Source: Xanthomonas sp. Leaf148 (lineage in GTDB: Bacteria > Pseudomonadota > Gammaproteobacteria > Xanthomonadales > Xanthomonadaceae). From it: a DNA stretch of 64,000 bases. Made by a program: the position numbers and the translations under genes. Positions 18,403-27,775 of the stretch are shown here, piece after piece (positions within the stretch are counted from its first letter, which is position 1; the number at the start of each line of letters is the position of its first letter). A model generated the notes under the pieces. It saw only the letters and a list, made by a program, of their open reading frames with translations. It had not been told where the DNA came from and searched no databases. The stretch lies in assembly GCF_001423585.1 (NCBI RefSeq), contig NZ_LMOP01000001.1, positions 186,001-250,000 on the forward strand, written 5' to 3'.

Positions 18403-19725
18403 CTACGTTTTGTTTTCAGCGCTAAGCGCAAAACCGGCGCCCTGCGCCAGGGTGTCGAAATCCGGGAACGACGTGGCGACGTTGGCGATGTCGTTCACCT
18501 GCACGGTGCCGGTCGAACGCTGGCCGGCAATGGCGAACGCCATCGCAATGCGGTGATCGCCGTGGCTTTCGATCACGCCACTGCCGATCGCGCCACCATG
18601 AATCGTGGCGCCATCCTGGGTTTCATCGACCTGCACGCCGAGAGTGCGCAGGCCGGTGGCCATGGCGGCCAGGCGATCCGACTCCTTGACCCGCAGTTCG
18701 GCCGCGCCGGTAACCACGGTCTTCCCGTTTGCAGCCGCGGCGGCGACGAACAATGCAGGGAACTCGTCGATCATGTCCGGCACCAGCGCTTCGGGGATCT
18801 GCGCACCGTGTAATGGCGCGTAGCGCACGCGCAGATCGGCCACCGGTTCGCCACCGTGTTCGGCATGGTTTTCCTCGGTGATGTCTGCGCCCATCAAGCG
18901 CAGCGCAGCCAGCAGTCCGGTACGACGCGGGTTCAAGCCCACTGCGCGCAGCACGACTTCCGAATCGGGAATGATGCTGGCGGCCACGATGAAAAATGCT
19001 GCCGACGAAAAATCCGCCGGTACTGCGATGTCGGTCGCACGCAAGCGCTGGCCGCCGCGCAGGCGCGCCTTACCCGGTGAGAACGCAATCTCCACGCCAA
19101 ACGCAGACAACATGCGCTCGGTGTAGTCGCGCGTGGGGTGCGGCTCGGTCACCGAGGTCTCGCCCTGCGCATACAGGCCTGCCAGCAGCACGGCCGACTT
19201 GACCTGCGCACTGGCGACCGGCGACACAAAGTCGATGCCGTGCAATGCCTGACCGCCGTGCACATGCAAGGGCGGCGTGCCATCGTTCTGCGTCTCGATC
19301 TTCGCGCCCATCTGCGCCAACGGGCCGGTCACGCGCCGCATCGGCCGCTTGGACAAGGACGCATCGCCGACCAGAACGCTGTCGAAGCGCTGCGCGGCCA
19401 GCAGGCCGGCGAGCAGACGCATCCCGGTGCCGGCGTTGCCGCAATCCAGTGCCTCGGTGGGCGGCTGCAAGCCGTCCACGCCGACGCCATGCACGATGCG
19501 CTGCGATGCCGACGGCGTTTCGATCCGCACGCCCAGCGTGGCGAAAATGGCTGCGGTGGAGCGCGTGTCTTCGCCTTCGAGAAACCCGTCGATCTGCGAG
19601 ATGCCATCGGCCAGTGCGGCAAACATCACCGCACGGTGCGACACCGACTTGTCGCCGGGAATGGCCAACGTACCGCGCAATGCGCTGCCCTGCTGCGCGA
19701 TCCAGTATTGCGTGCTGCTGCTCAT
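18403..19725 (-). CDS. aroA: 3-phosphoshikimate 1-carboxyvinyltransferase (EPSP synthase)
   Basis: 440 residues from MSSSTQYWIAQQGSALRGTL. It joins phosphoenolpyruvate to shikimate-3-phosphate in chorismate synthesis. Visible motifs: IPGDKSVSHRA (about 22-32), GNAGTGMRLLAG (96-107) and GDASLSKRPMRRVTGPLAQM (130-149). The RPMxRV form and GNAGTG are those of class II-type EPSP synthases rather than the E. coli-type LGNAGTAMRPL, a class often less sensitive to glyphosate; sensitivity of this protein is not shown. Last gene of the leftward serC-pheA-aroA set, 113 bp after pheA. Convergent with the TonB-like gene. Confidence 0.95.
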   Translation of the reverse strand: MSSSTQYWIAQQGSALRGTLAIPGDKSVSHRAVMFAALADGISQIDGFLEGEDTRSTAAIFATLGVRIETPSASQRIVHGVGVDGLQPPTEALDCGNAGTGMRLLAGLLAAQRFDSVLVGDASLSKRPMRRVTGPLAQMGAKIETQNDGTPPLHVHGGQALHGIDFVSPVASAQVKSAVLLAGLYAQGETSVTEPHPTRDYTERMLSAFGVEIAFSPGKARLRGGQRLRATDIAVPADFSSAAFFIVAASIIPDSEVVLRAVGLNPRRTGLLAALRLMGADITEENHAEHGGEPVADLRVRYAPLHGAQIPEALVPDMIDEFPALFVAAAAANGKTVVTGAAELRVKESDRLAAMATGLRTLGVQVDETQDGATIHGGAIGSGVIESHGDHRIAMAFAIAGQRSTGTVQVNDIANVATSFPDFDTLAQGAGFALSAENKT

Positions 19726-19838
19726 GCGAATGATCCGATTGCTGCGCCGCCGCCATGCAGGCGATGCGCTTGGTATAGAGATGGCAGCACCGTCATCGCC
19801 AGAGCGGCGGCGCGCCAGTTGGGTAGGTGATCGAGCGC

Positions 19839-21062
19839 TTAGGGAATCGCGACCGGATACGAGCCCAGCACCTTGATCTGCGCCGAATGCGCTTCCAGCT
19901 CGGCCAGTGCCTGCTTCATCGCCTCGTCTTCCACATGGCCGACCAGATCGATGAAGAACCCATATTCCCACTTGGCCTGGTGCGAGGGCCGCGACTCGAT
20001 GCGATTCATGCTGATGCCGTGCCGCGCGAACGGGCTGAGCACATCGAATAGCGCGCCCGGCTTGTCATGGATGAACACCAGCACCGACGTGCGGTCGTGC
20101 CCGGACGACGGGAAGATCTGCCGGCCAATCACCAAAAAGCGCGTGGTGTTGTCGTCGTCGTCTTCGATCGACTTCATGATGACTTTCTTCAAGCCATACA
20201 CATGCGCCGCACTCTCGCCACCGATGGCTGCAGCATCTTCGGCATTGCGTGCGCGCCGCGCGCCTTCGGCATTGCTGGACACCGCAAGCTTCTCGACCTT
20301 GGGCAGGTGCGAGCGCAGCCAACCGGCGGTCTGCGCGAAGGATTGCGAATGCGCGTAGATGCGCTCGATGTCTTCCAGCCGGCCGTTGCGCGAGAGCAGG
20401 TACTGATGCACGCGCAGTTCGACTTCGCCGCAGATTTTCAGGTTGGAAGTCAGAAACATATCCAGCGTGACCTGGATGGTGCCCTGCCCCGAATTCTCTA
20501 CCGGCACCACGCCGAAATCGGCGTTGCCTGCTTCCACTTCCTGGAACACTTCTTCGATGGTCGCCATCGGCAAGCCTACCGCCGAGCGACCGAAATGCTT
20601 GAGCACGGCTTGCTGGCTGAAGGTCCCTTCCGGGCCGAGGTAACCGATCTTCAACGGCTCCTGCTGGGCCAGACACGCGGACATGATTTCGCGATACACG
20701 TGCACAAGCACTTCATCGCTGAGCGGGCCTTCGTTGCGGTCTACCACCATGCGCAGCACCTGCGCTTCGCGCTCGGGGCGGTAGTAATCCACCGCTGCGG
20801 CGAGCTTGCCCTTGGCCTTGCCGACCTGATGGGCAAAGTTGGCGCGCTCGGCGATCAATTCCTGGATGTTGCGGTCGATCGCGTCGATCTTGGCGCGCAC
20901 ATCGGCCAGCACCGGTGCGGCGGCGGCCGGCTTGCCGATGGCTTTGTCCGGTTTGGTCGCGGGCTTGGCCACCTGTTTGGTCGCCGATGTGTCCGCAGAC
21001 GTGCGCGCTGCTTTGGTCTTGCTGCCCTTGGCAGCAGTGGGTTTATTGGACTTGGGAGCCAT
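19839..21062 (-). CDS. pheA: Bifunctional chorismate mutase/prephenate dehydratase
   Basis: 407 residues making phenylpyruvate from chorismate. Residues about 50-130 are an AroQ-type chorismate mutase (DVRAKIDAIDRNIQELIAER; VDYYRPEREAQVLRM); about 137-315 the dehydratase (IGYLGPEGTFSQQAVLKHFG; VVPVENSGQGTIQ; the NTTRFLVIG loop); about 325-400 the ACT domain with GALFDVLSPFARHGISM and ESRP, where phenylalanine feedback normally binds. Unusual: a roughly 50-residue Lys/Ala/Thr-rich N-terminal extension (MAPKSNKPTAAKGSKTKAAR) not seen in the E. coli protein, likely disordered. Second gene after serC, 66 bp gap. Confidence 0.96.
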   Translation of the reverse strand: MAPKSNKPTAAKGSKTKAARTSADTSATKQVAKPATKPDKAIGKPAAAAPVLADVRAKIDAIDRNIQELIAERANFAHQVGKAKGKLAAAVDYYRPEREAQVLRMVVDRNEGPLSDEVLVHVYREIMSACLAQQEPLKIGYLGPEGTFSQQAVLKHFGRSAVGLPMATIEEVFQEVEAGNADFGVVPVENSGQGTIQVTLDMFLTSNLKICGEVELRVHQYLLSRNGRLEDIERIYAHSQSFAQTAGWLRSHLPKVEKLAVSSNAEGARRARNAEDAAAIGGESAAHVYGLKKVIMKSIEDDDDNTTRFLVIGRQIFPSSGHDRTSVLVFIHDKPGALFDVLSPFARHGISMNRIESRPSHQAKWEYGFFIDLVGHVEDEAMKQALAELEAHSAQIKVLGSYPVAIP

Positions 21063-21128
21063 CGCTGGGCATTCCTTGAGAAACGGCGCAAGCGCCTGCG
21101 CGGCCTGCGCCGCGGTCGAAGTTGGAAC

Positions 21129-22214
21129 TCAGCCGTGACGCTGCTGAAAATCGTGCATGAAAGCCGCCAGCGCTTGCGCGCCAGCCACCGGCATGGCGTT
21201 GTAAAGCGAGGCGCGGATGCCGCCGACGGCTTTGTGGCCCTTCAGTGCCAACAGACCGGCGGCCTTGGATTCGCTGACGAACAACGCGTCCAGCTGCTCA
21301 TTCGGCAGAAAGAACGGGATGTTCATGCGCGAGCGCACCGCCGGCTTGATCAGGTTGCGATAGAAGCCGCCCGAACCATCGATGACGCCATACACCAACG
21401 CGGCTTTCTCGGCATTGCGACGCGCGAACTCTTCCACCCCGCCCTGCTCCAGCATCCACTTCACGGTGAGCCCAAGCAGGTACCAGTTCCAGGTCGGCGG
21501 GGTGTTGAGCATCGAATCGCGCGCGGCATGCGAGCCGTAGTTGAAGATGTCCGCACGCGATTGGCCGGCGCGCTCCAGCAGATCGCGGCGCACGATCAGC
21601 ACCGAAATGCCGACCGGGCCCAGATTCTTTTGCGCACCGGCGTAGATCAGCCCGTAACGCGAAATGTCCAGCGGCTCGGACGCAATCGACGAGCTGAAAT
21701 CGGCGAACAGCGGCAAGGTGCCGACATCCGGCGTGTCGCGAAACTCCACGCCATGGATGGTCTCGTTGGCCGTGATGTGCACGTAGGCCGAGTGCGGCGA
21801 CAAGGTCCAGCTGGCCACCGGCGGGATGTCGACAAACCCATCTGCCTGCGCGTCTGCGGCAATGCGCGCATCCACGTACGGCGCCGCCTGCTTGATCGCG
21901 GTCTTGCCCCAGTGCCCGGTGATCACATAATCGGCGGCCTGCCCGGGCGCGGCGAAATTCAACGGCAACAGTGCCTGGATGGTGGTGGCGCCACCGGCGG
22001 TAAACAGCACCGCGTAGTCGTCGGGAATCGACAACAAACTGCGCAGATCCGCTTCGGCCGCGGCCGCGACCGCCATGAAATCGGCGCTGCGGTGGCTGAT
22101 TTCCACGATCGAGGCGCCAACGCCGTTCCACTCGACCATCTCCGCCTGCGCCTGCCGCAGGACCGATTCCGGCAATGTCGCAGGGCCGGCACTGAAATTG
22201 AACGCGCGTGTCAT
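21129..22214 (-). CDS. serC: Phosphoserine aminotransferase
   Basis: 361 residues from [23 protein letters not shown] enzyme of aminotransferase class V that converts 3-phosphohydroxypyruvate and glutamate to phosphoserine, and also serves pyridoxal phosphate synthesis. The substrate/PLP start [18 protein letters not shown], and the PLP lysine in [13 protein letters not shown] are clear. First gene of the leftward serC-pheA-aroA cluster. Its ATG is 176 bp from the divergent msrP start, so promoters for both lie in that gap. Confidence 0.97.
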   Translation of the reverse strand: MTRAFNFSAGPATLPESVLRQAQAEMVEWNGVGASIVEISHRSADFMAVAAAAEADLRSLLSIPDDYAVLFTAGGATTIQALLPLNFAAPGQAADYVITGHWGKTAIKQAAPYVDARIAADAQADGFVDIPPVASWTLSPHSAYVHITANETIHGVEFRDTPDVGTLPLFADFSSSIASEPLDISRYGLIYAGAQKNLGPVGISVLIVRRDLLERAGQSRADIFNYGSHAARDSMLNTPPTWNWYLLGLTVKWMLEQGGVEEFARRNAEKAALVYGVIDGSGGFYRNLIKPAVRSRMNIPFFLPNEQLDALFVSESKAAGLLALKGHKAVGGIRASLYNAMPVAGAQALAAFMHDFQQRHG

Positions 22215-22390
22215 GGCACACCTTGTCGAGCTAGCCTTCTAGTATGCCGCAGCGCATCGGGCTTGGCAGCGGGCAAAAAAGTTGCAGCTGCATCCTTTTG
22301 GCTGAGCATCACGTAACGTGGTAATTGCCACGGGACGAACTTCCGCCCCGGTGGGCTACTCTCACGCTGCAGCCACTGCCGGAGCCTGCC

Positions 22391-23359
22391 ATGTCGTTTC
22401 GCGATGCTTTCAAACTGCCGTCCAGCGAGATCACCGATGAGTCCGTCTACCGCGACCGGCGCCGGCTGCTGCAGCTGTTTGCGCTGACCCCGGCACTGGG
22501 CATTGCCGGATGCGCCGAGGCCGACCCGCCTCCACCGCCCAAGACGGTGGTGACGCCGGCGCAGGCGCGTAGCGGCTTCCGCACCACCGAAGAATTGACC
22601 AAGCTGGAAGACGTCACCAGCTACAACAATTTCTATGAGTTCGGCACCGACAAGACCGATCCGTCGAAGGCCGCCAAGACGCTCAAGCTGTCGCCGTGGT
22701 CGGTGAAGGTGAGCGGCGAATGCGAAAAACCCGGCAGCCTGTCGCTGGACGAAGTGCTCAAGGGCATCACGCCGGAAGAGCGCATTTACCGGCTGCGCTG
22801 CGTGGAAGGCTGGTCGATGGTGATCCCGTGGACTGGCGTGCCGCTGGGCGAGGTGCTCAAGCGTTTTGCGCCGACCTCCAAGGCCAAGTACGTGTCCTTC
22901 ACCACCCTGGCCGATCCGCAGCAGATGCCTGGCGTGCGCTATCGCTCGATCGACTGGCCTTATCGCGAAGGCTTGCGCATCGATGAAGCGATGCATCCGC
23001 TGACCTTGCTAGCCACCGGTCTGTACGGCAAGCCGTTGCCACAGCAGAACGGCGCGCCGTTGCGTCTGGTGGTGCCGTGGAAGTACGGCTTCAAGAGCAT
23101 CAAGTCGATTGTGGAGATTCGCTTCGTCGAAAAGATGCCCGAGACCGCCTGGCACGATCTGCAGCCGTCGGAATACGGCTTCTTTTCCAACGTCAACCCG
23201 GCGGTGGACCATCCGCGCTGGAGCCAGAAGACCGAGCGCCGCATCGCCGGTACCGCCAGCAAGTTGTTTGCCGAACGTATCGCGACCAAGCCTTTCAACG
23301 GCTATGCCGATCAGGTGGCATCGCTGTATGCGGGCATGGACCTGAAGAAGTGGTTCTAG
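22391..23359 (+). CDS. msrP: Periplasmic methionine-sulfoxide reductase catalytic subunit
   Basis: 322 residues. Molybdopterin enzyme (YedY type) that repairs oxidised methionines in periplasmic proteins. A twin-arginine signal is visible ([19 protein letters not shown], residues 22-40), followed by a Cys that makes the signal look lipoprotein-like. The molybdenum ligand is C137 in [21 protein letters not shown] six to nine bases before the ATG at 22391 supports this start over the longer open frame. The heme partner MsrQ follows 143 bp downstream, separated by a REP-like hairpin. Confidence 0.94.
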   Translation: MSFRDAFKLPSSEITDESVYRDRRRLLQLFALTPALGIAGCAEADPPPPPKTVVTPAQARSGFRTTEELTKLEDVTSYNNFYEFGTDKTDPSKAAKTLKLSPWSVKVSGECEKPGSLSLDEVLKGITPEERIYRLRCVEGWSMVIPWTGVPLGEVLKRFAPTSKAKYVSFTTLADPQQMPGVRYRSIDWPYREGLRIDEAMHPLTLLATGLYGKPLPQQNGAPLRLVVPWKYGFKSIKSIVEIRFVEKMPETAWHDLQPSEYGFFSNVNPAVDHPRWSQKTERRIAGTASKLFAERIATKPFNGYADQVASLYAGMDLKKWF

Positions 23360-23388
23360 TCCGGCAACCGTCAGCGTGACATCCACCG

Positions 23389-23456
23389 CGTAGGAGCGCA
23401 CCGGGGCGCGACGGGCATGACCAGCAAAGCCCATCGCGCCCGGGTGCGCTCCTACG
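23389..23456. repeat. REP-like palindrome between msrP and msrQ
   Basis: CGTAGGAGCGCACC...GGTGCGCTCCTACG: two inverted arms of about 27 bases with a short AT-containing loop. The outer 12-13 bases pair perfectly and the inner GGGCGCGA part nearly so. This TAGGAGCGCACC palindrome is a known dispersed repeat in Xanthomonas. In this position it could stabilise the msrP message or lower msrQ expression. Confidence 0.8.
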
Positions 23457-23502
23457 ATGCATGTTAATGCCCGCGCGGCATCGCTCCCCTCTTCGAGATC
23501 GC

Positions 23503-24159
23503 ATGGCCAAGACCTCTGCTTCCCTGATTGCCGCCAAGGTGGCGGTGCATGCCGCCGCACTGACGCCGATCGCCTTGCTGGCCTGGCAGTTCTGGCAGGT
23601 GTGGCAGACCGGCAGCGATGCGCTGGGCGCCGACCCGGTGGCCGAGATCGAGCACCGCACCGGGTTGTGGGCGCTGCGCTTTCTGTTGATTACGCTGGCG
23701 ATCACGCCGCTACGCCAGCTCACCGGCCAGGCCGTGCTGATCCGCTTCCGGCGCATGCTGGGGCTGTACGCCTTTTTCTACGCCAGCGTGCACCTGACGG
23801 TGTACCTGAGCCTGGACCTACGCGGTTTCTGGACGCAGATCTTCGAAGAGATTCTCAAGCGCCCCTACATCACCGTGGGCTTTGCGGCGTGGTTGCTGTT
23901 GCTGCCGCTGGCGATCACCTCGACCCAGGGCTGGATGCGTCGACTCAAGCGCAACTGGGGCCGCCTGCATCAGCTGATCTATCCGATCGGCGTGCTGGCC
24001 GTGCTGCACTTCTGGTGGCTGGTGAAGTCCGATATCCGCGAGCCGGCGCTGTATGCCGGCATCCTCGCAGTCCTGCTGGGCTGGCGGATCTGGAAGAAAC
24101 TCAGCGCGCGCCGAACCACAGCAAGGCGCTCAGCGCCGCCGCCAGCAACACCGCGCTGA
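23503..24159 (+). CDS. msrQ: MsrQ heme-binding membrane subunit
   Basis: 218 residues with six predicted membrane helices and the ferric-reductase-like fold (YedZ). It feeds electrons from the respiratory chain to MsrP. Visible: HAAALTPIALLAWQFW; GLWALRFLLITLAITPLR; FRRMLGLYAFFYASVHLTVY, with a heme-ligand His; and GRLHQLIYPIGVLAVLHFWW, with two more. The ATG at 23503 is taken over an in-frame ATG 14 codons upstream, which lacks membrane-protein character. The last 20 codons overlap the convergent FHA gene by 59 bp. Confidence 0.92.
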   Translation: MAKTSASLIAAKVAVHAAALTPIALLAWQFWQVWQTGSDALGADPVAEIEHRTGLWALRFLLITLAITPLRQLTGQAVLIRFRRMLGLYAFFYASVHLTVYLSLDLRGFWTQIFEEILKRPYITVGFAAWLLLLPLAITSTQGWMRRLKRNWGRLHQLIYPIGVLAVLHFWWLVKSDIREPALYAGILAVLLGWRIWKKLSARRTTARRSAPPPATPR

Positions 24160-24910
24160 GCAGCAACCACGGCCAACGCGCCACCTTCATCGGCGCGCGT
24201 GCCGGCTCGCTGATGGCACGCGGTGGCAGCGGCGGTTCGGAATCGGGAATGTCCCAGGTAGTGCCGTGATGGATGCGCGGCACTTCCACCACGAAGCGGT
24301 GGCGGGCATCGAACACGACCTGGTCGCCGGCCTGCAGCCAGCCATCGCGCACTTGCACGCCGTTGATCCAGCTGCCCTCTTCCGACCCCAGATCGCGGAT
24401 CAGCACACGGTCGCCGTGACGCTCGAGGCGCGCGTGCTGCGCGGCAAAGGCAGGGTCGTCGATAACGATGTCAGACGCCGGGTCGCTGCCGACCAGGCGC
24501 GAGCGGTCCAGGGTGAAGCTGCGCCCGTGGTGACGGCCGCCCAGCCCACGTAACAGCAAGCAGACTTCGCTCAGGCCGGCATCGTCTTCCGGCACATCGT
24601 TGGCCGGTGCGCTGGAGGGCGCACTGCGCAACAGCATCTCTACGCCGTCGGCATAGATCGCATCGCCGGGGCGCAGCAACGCCATGCGCCGCACCGGGCG
24701 CCCGTTGACGTGGATGCCGCGGATCCCGTTGGCCACCTGCAACCACAGCCCGCGCTGGTCCAGGCAGAACTGCGCCAACAGCAGCGCCCCCTGGGCGTCA
24801 GCCACCACCCGCACGCTGCCGGAGGCATGACGGACGATCCGGTGGACGCCGGGCTTGAGGGAATGATCCGGCTGCTGCCGGTGAGTGAAATGAACTTGCA
24901 GGTCGCGCAC
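24101..24910 (-). CDS. FHA-domain membrane protein
   Basis: About 269 residues with a C-terminal transmembrane anchor (WPWLLLSAVLLAAALSALLW) after the folded part, so the FHA region probably faces the cytosol. The main FHA domain has SRLVGSDPASDIVIDDPAFA, AAQHARLERHGDRVLIRDL and SEEGSWINGVQV; an earlier degenerate copy reads GVHRIVRHASG ... GIRGIHVNGRPV. FHA domains bind phosphothreonine peptides. The start is unsettled: I use the GTG at 24910 (VRDLQVHFTHRQQ); the frame is open to ATGs at 24964 and 25042, whose extra residues look noncoding. No kinase or secretion genes are adjacent. Confidence 0.7.
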   Translation of the reverse strand: MRDLQVHFTHRQQPDHSLKPGVHRIVRHASGSVRVVADAQGALLLAQFCLDQRGLWLQVANGIRGIHVNGRPVRRMALLRPGDAIYADGVEMLLRSAPSSAPANDVPEDDAGLSEVCLLLRGLGGRHHGRSFTLDRSRLVGSDPASDIVIDDPAFAAQHARLERHGDRVLIRDLGSEEGSWINGVQVRDGWLQAGDQVVFDARHRFVVEVPRIHHGTTWDIPDSEPPLPPRAISEPARAPMKVARWPWLLLSAVLLAAALSALLWFGAR

Positions 24911-25173
24911 CCGCCGCAGCCTAGCAGGTTTGCTCGCGCCAGCGGCCAACAACCGCGGCCTCATTCGTTGGATGCCAGCACGCTGCGCCGTCGGTGCCCG
25001 GCTTATAGAGATCCCATGCCCAAGCGTTCGAGGTGCAGGCATCGCCGCTCACCGTGCGTCGCCGTGCAGTCGCTCTGCTCGCCAGTGCGGCTTCGTTGCG
25101 CACCGCCGCACTTGGAGCCAGGCGCGCGCATGCGCACAATGCGCGACTCCTTATCGTCTTACCCAGGCAGCTC

Positions 25174-25449
25174 ATGTCCAGCATCGATATCCGCCACGAC
25201 CATTCCCTGCCGCCGGCACAGGCCCGCGCGGCGATCGACGAGGCGGCGCGCAAGCTGACCGATCGCTACGGAGTTGCCTCGCACTGGGAAGGCGACACCT
25301 TGCGCATCTCCCGCGCCGGCGTGGATGGCGCAATCGCGCTGCTGCCGCAGCAGGTGCATGTGACGGCCGAGCTTGGCTTCCTGCTGTCGGCCGTGCAGCC
25401 GATGGTGGAATCGGAAATCCGTCGCCTGCTCTCTGAAAAGCTCGCCTGA
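25174..25449 (+). CDS. Polyhydroxyalkanoic acid system family protein
   Basis: 91 residues: MSSIDIRHDHSLPPAQARAA, then EAARKLTDRYGVASHWEGDT and a C-terminal LLSAVQPMVESEIRRLLSEK. This is the PHA_gran_rgn (PF09650) pattern, small proteins found with polyhydroxyalkanoate genes but of unproven biochemical role. The ATG at 25174 fits the family start; the frame is open earlier. A phasin gene follows 161 bp downstream, strengthening the granule link, though no PHA synthase is in view. Confidence 0.85.
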   Translation: MSSIDIRHDHSLPPAQARAAIDEAARKLTDRYGVASHWEGDTLRISRAGVDGAIALLPQQVHVTAELGFLLSAVQPMVESEIRRLLSEKLA

Positions 25450-25610
25450 GCGAGCGCGGGCGCCGTTGCTGCTTCAGCGCCAAGTCACCCGCCCCGCACG
25501 CGATGGGCGGATGCTTGGGCCAGGCCGGTCGGGCGTCGCTTCACCTGCCCGATGCAGGGCCGGCACTAGGGTGAACGTAACGTCACTTTGGCAATCGACA
25601 GGAGCATCGC

Positions 25611-26171
25611 ATGACGACCGGATACGATCAGAACGGTAACCGCGACACCACCGCGTCGGGCTTCCAGGCCCAGGCAGAGCAGATTTCGCGGCGGCTTGGC
25701 GAGTCGGCGCAGACCGTGTGGCTAGCCGGACTCGGCGCCCTGGGCCGCGTGCAGAGCGAGGGCGGCAAGTTGTTCGACTCGCTGGTGCGCGAAGGCGCCG
25801 CCTATGAGCGCACCGGGCAGCGCAAGGCCGCCGACAGCGTGGACGAGCTGCGCGAGGAAGTGGAAACCCAGTTCGAGCAAGCCCGCGATACCGCCGTACG
25901 CGGCTGGGACAAGCTGGGCAAGGCGTTCGACGACCGCGTCAAAGGCGTGCTGCGCACGCTCAACATTCCCGAGCAGGACGAACTGGAAAACCTGCGTCGC
26001 GAAGTCGAATCGTTGAAGGCACAGGTACGGGCCAACACCGCCGCCGCCAAGCGGGCCAACCGCACCGCCAATCAGGCAGCGCAAGCCGCCAGCAGCGACG
26101 CGAGCGGTACAGGCGCATCGACAGGTCACACGTCAGCGACCGGCAATCCTGCTGCGTTCGACGGGGAATAA
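25611..26171 (+). CDS. Phasin-family protein
   Basis: 186 residues: a polar start, an amphipathic core (LAGLGALGRVQSEGGKLFDS, LVREGAAYE), a long helical region (ELREEVETQFEQARDTAVRG, FDDRVKGVLRTLNIP) ending in a short coiled coil (ELENLRREVESLKAQV), and an Ala/Thr/Ser tail. Phasins of the PhaI/PhaF type coat polyhydroxyalkanoate granules. CAGGAG seven bases before the ATG supports the start. Pairs with the small PHA-system gene upstream. Confidence 0.87.
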   Translation: MTTGYDQNGNRDTTASGFQAQAEQISRRLGESAQTVWLAGLGALGRVQSEGGKLFDSLVREGAAYERTGQRKAADSVDELREEVETQFEQARDTAVRGWDKLGKAFDDRVKGVLRTLNIPEQDELENLRREVESLKAQVRANTAAAKRANRTANQAAQAASSDASGTGASTGHTSATGNPAAFDGE

Positions 26172-26674
26172 GCCTGACCACCGCGGGTGGTAGCGAAATC
26201 TGACGCGTCCCAGCGGCGGATGTATTCCGGTCGCAATCGGGTCTGCACGTGGGTTGCCCGTGCAGACCTTGAAATGTGGATCGTCTGTGGGCCGTTAGCG
26301 CCACTGAGACGTCTTCACGCGTTCTTGGGGCGGACGTTGACTGGCTCAAAAACGGGCTGCCCCATTGCACACGATGTTGTGCGAGCAGTGTCAGTTCGAC
26401 GACGTTAGACACGCTTGCACGCGATTGGTTGGTCAATCGCCACATCCCGGCCCGATGTTGCAAAGCAACATTATTTTTCAGACAATCGGGATGGACCCGC
26501 CAGTCCTGTACCACGAAGTCCGTTTGCTCCCCTCCCCTCACGGCTTCGGACTGGCGGGTCTTTCGTTGTCTGGGTCACGCCTCGCGACATCCCCGCCTGC
26601 GATCCATTGACGAAACCTGCGCGAAGGATTCTTCTAGGCGTACCGATTCGTTATACGCGCCATACCTTCGCTTG
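26172..26674. other. Spacer after the phasin gene
   Basis: About 500 bases without a credible gene. The notable content is the perfect 13-bp inverted repeat at 26494-26560. Confidence 0.6.
26494..26560. repeat. Perfect 13-bp inverted repeat with 41-base loop
   Basis: GACCCGCCAGTCC (26494-26506) and its exact complement GGACTGGCGGGTC (26548-26560), with a pyrimidine-rich middle (CTCCCCTCCCCTC) and a TTT after the right arm. It could be a long stem in a transcript, a terminator, or a remnant of an inverted-repeat element. No gene between the arms. Confidence 0.65.
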
Positions 26675-27676
26675 ATGCTTATGCCTTCCTGGATCTTGGC
26701 GCTCCTGGCTGCACTGCTGCTCTGGCTTGCGGTGTCCGCTTACTTCTGGCTGGTGCGACGCCGCGCCAACGAAACCGACGCTGGCATACGCGCCCTAGCG
26801 GCCATGCATTGGCGCGATTTTTCTGCCGTGGTGCTACGGGTTCTGCAGGACCAGCGCGGCTGGCAACCAACCCAGCTGCCGCAGGACGGCCTGCCAACCG
26901 CCGACTTCATGATGCAGACCGATCAAGGCACCCGCCTGGTGGCCTGCAAGCATGGCCGCGGCTATCGCATCGGCGTGGCGGCGGTCAACGAGCTGGGGGC
27001 GATGGCACGGCTGGCCGGTGCGGGCGGCGGCATGATGGTGACCGAGGGCCGCATGGAGCGCGAAGGCTTGGCGGCCGCAGAAAAACAGTCCATCGAAGTC
27101 CTGGATGGCACGCGGCTATGGCCCTTGCTCAAGCCGTATCTGCCCGGCGATGTGGAAACCGGCGTGGTGAACACGGCACGGCGACGGGCGATCCGCCACA
27201 GCATCATTGCCGGCGCGGCACTGGCCACACTGGCGCTGGTCGCGGTGCTCGCGTTGCGCCCGCCCGAGCCGGCACCGGCACCGGCGCAGACCGTTGCTGC
27301 TCCGCGTGCAGGAACTGCTGCAGCACCGCGTACGCCACCCGCGACCACGTCGCCAGTGGACGCCTCGCCCACTGCAGCGTCGACGACGTCGATCACCCCG
27401 CCACCCGCAAATACGGCAGAGCCGGACGACGCAACGCTGCAAGGCTATCGACGCGAGGTGTCCAAAACCTTGGCGCAAACACCGGGCTTGGTGCGTGGCA
27501 TCTGGATCACCCAGGCAACGCTGGCGGTGGATCGCACTGTGGAAGACAGCGCGGCGTGGCCATTGATCTGCAAAGAGCTTGAGCGCTACCCCTACCTGCG
27601 CACGGTCCGCGTGCAGCTCAATCCCCGCCCGGGGGTGGACGAGCCGGTGCGCTGGCGGCAATGCACCACGATCTGA
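26675..27676 (+). CDS. Membrane-anchored Mrr-fold (restriction-endonuclease-like) protein
   Basis: 333 residues. An N-terminal helix (SWILALLAALLLWLAVSAYF) anchors it; residues about 42-165 resemble the Mrr catalytic fold with D77 (ADFMMQTDQGTRL) and a CK pair (C91-K92) in the place of the QxK motif, then VNELGAMARLAGAGGGMMVT and IEVLDGTRLWPLL. A second membrane helix (IIAGAALATLALVAVLAL, about 176-193) and a Pro/Ala/Thr linker lead to a C-terminal domain with one Cys. The Gln normally before the catalytic Lys is replaced, so nuclease activity is uncertain. An ATG two codons further on (26681) is equally possible. Confidence 0.65.
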   Translation: MLMPSWILALLAALLLWLAVSAYFWLVRRRANETDAGIRALAAMHWRDFSAVVLRVLQDQRGWQPTQLPQDGLPTADFMMQTDQGTRLVACKHGRGYRIGVAAVNELGAMARLAGAGGGMMVTEGRMEREGLAAAEKQSIEVLDGTRLWPLLKPYLPGDVETGVVNTARRRAIRHSIIAGAALATLALVAVLALRPPEPAPAPAQTVAAPRAGTAAAPRTPPATTSPVDASPTAASTTSITPPPANTAEPDDATLQGYRREVSKTLAQTPGLVRGIWITQATLAVDRTVEDSAAWPLICKELERYPYLRTVRVQLNPRPGVDEPVRWRQCTTI

Positions 27677-27775
27677 TGCGTTGCGCCTGATGGTGGGTGA
27701 CGACGAGCGAACTGCGTCGCGCGACTGCACATGGCGGTTTGCTGTGGGCTCGACTGGGTCGAGACGACAATCGTG

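Noticed and set aside
20067..22316. 749-codon plus-strand frame opposite pheA and serC
   Set aside because: Antisense shadow of conserved enzymes; no ribosome-binding site and no recognisable protein features.
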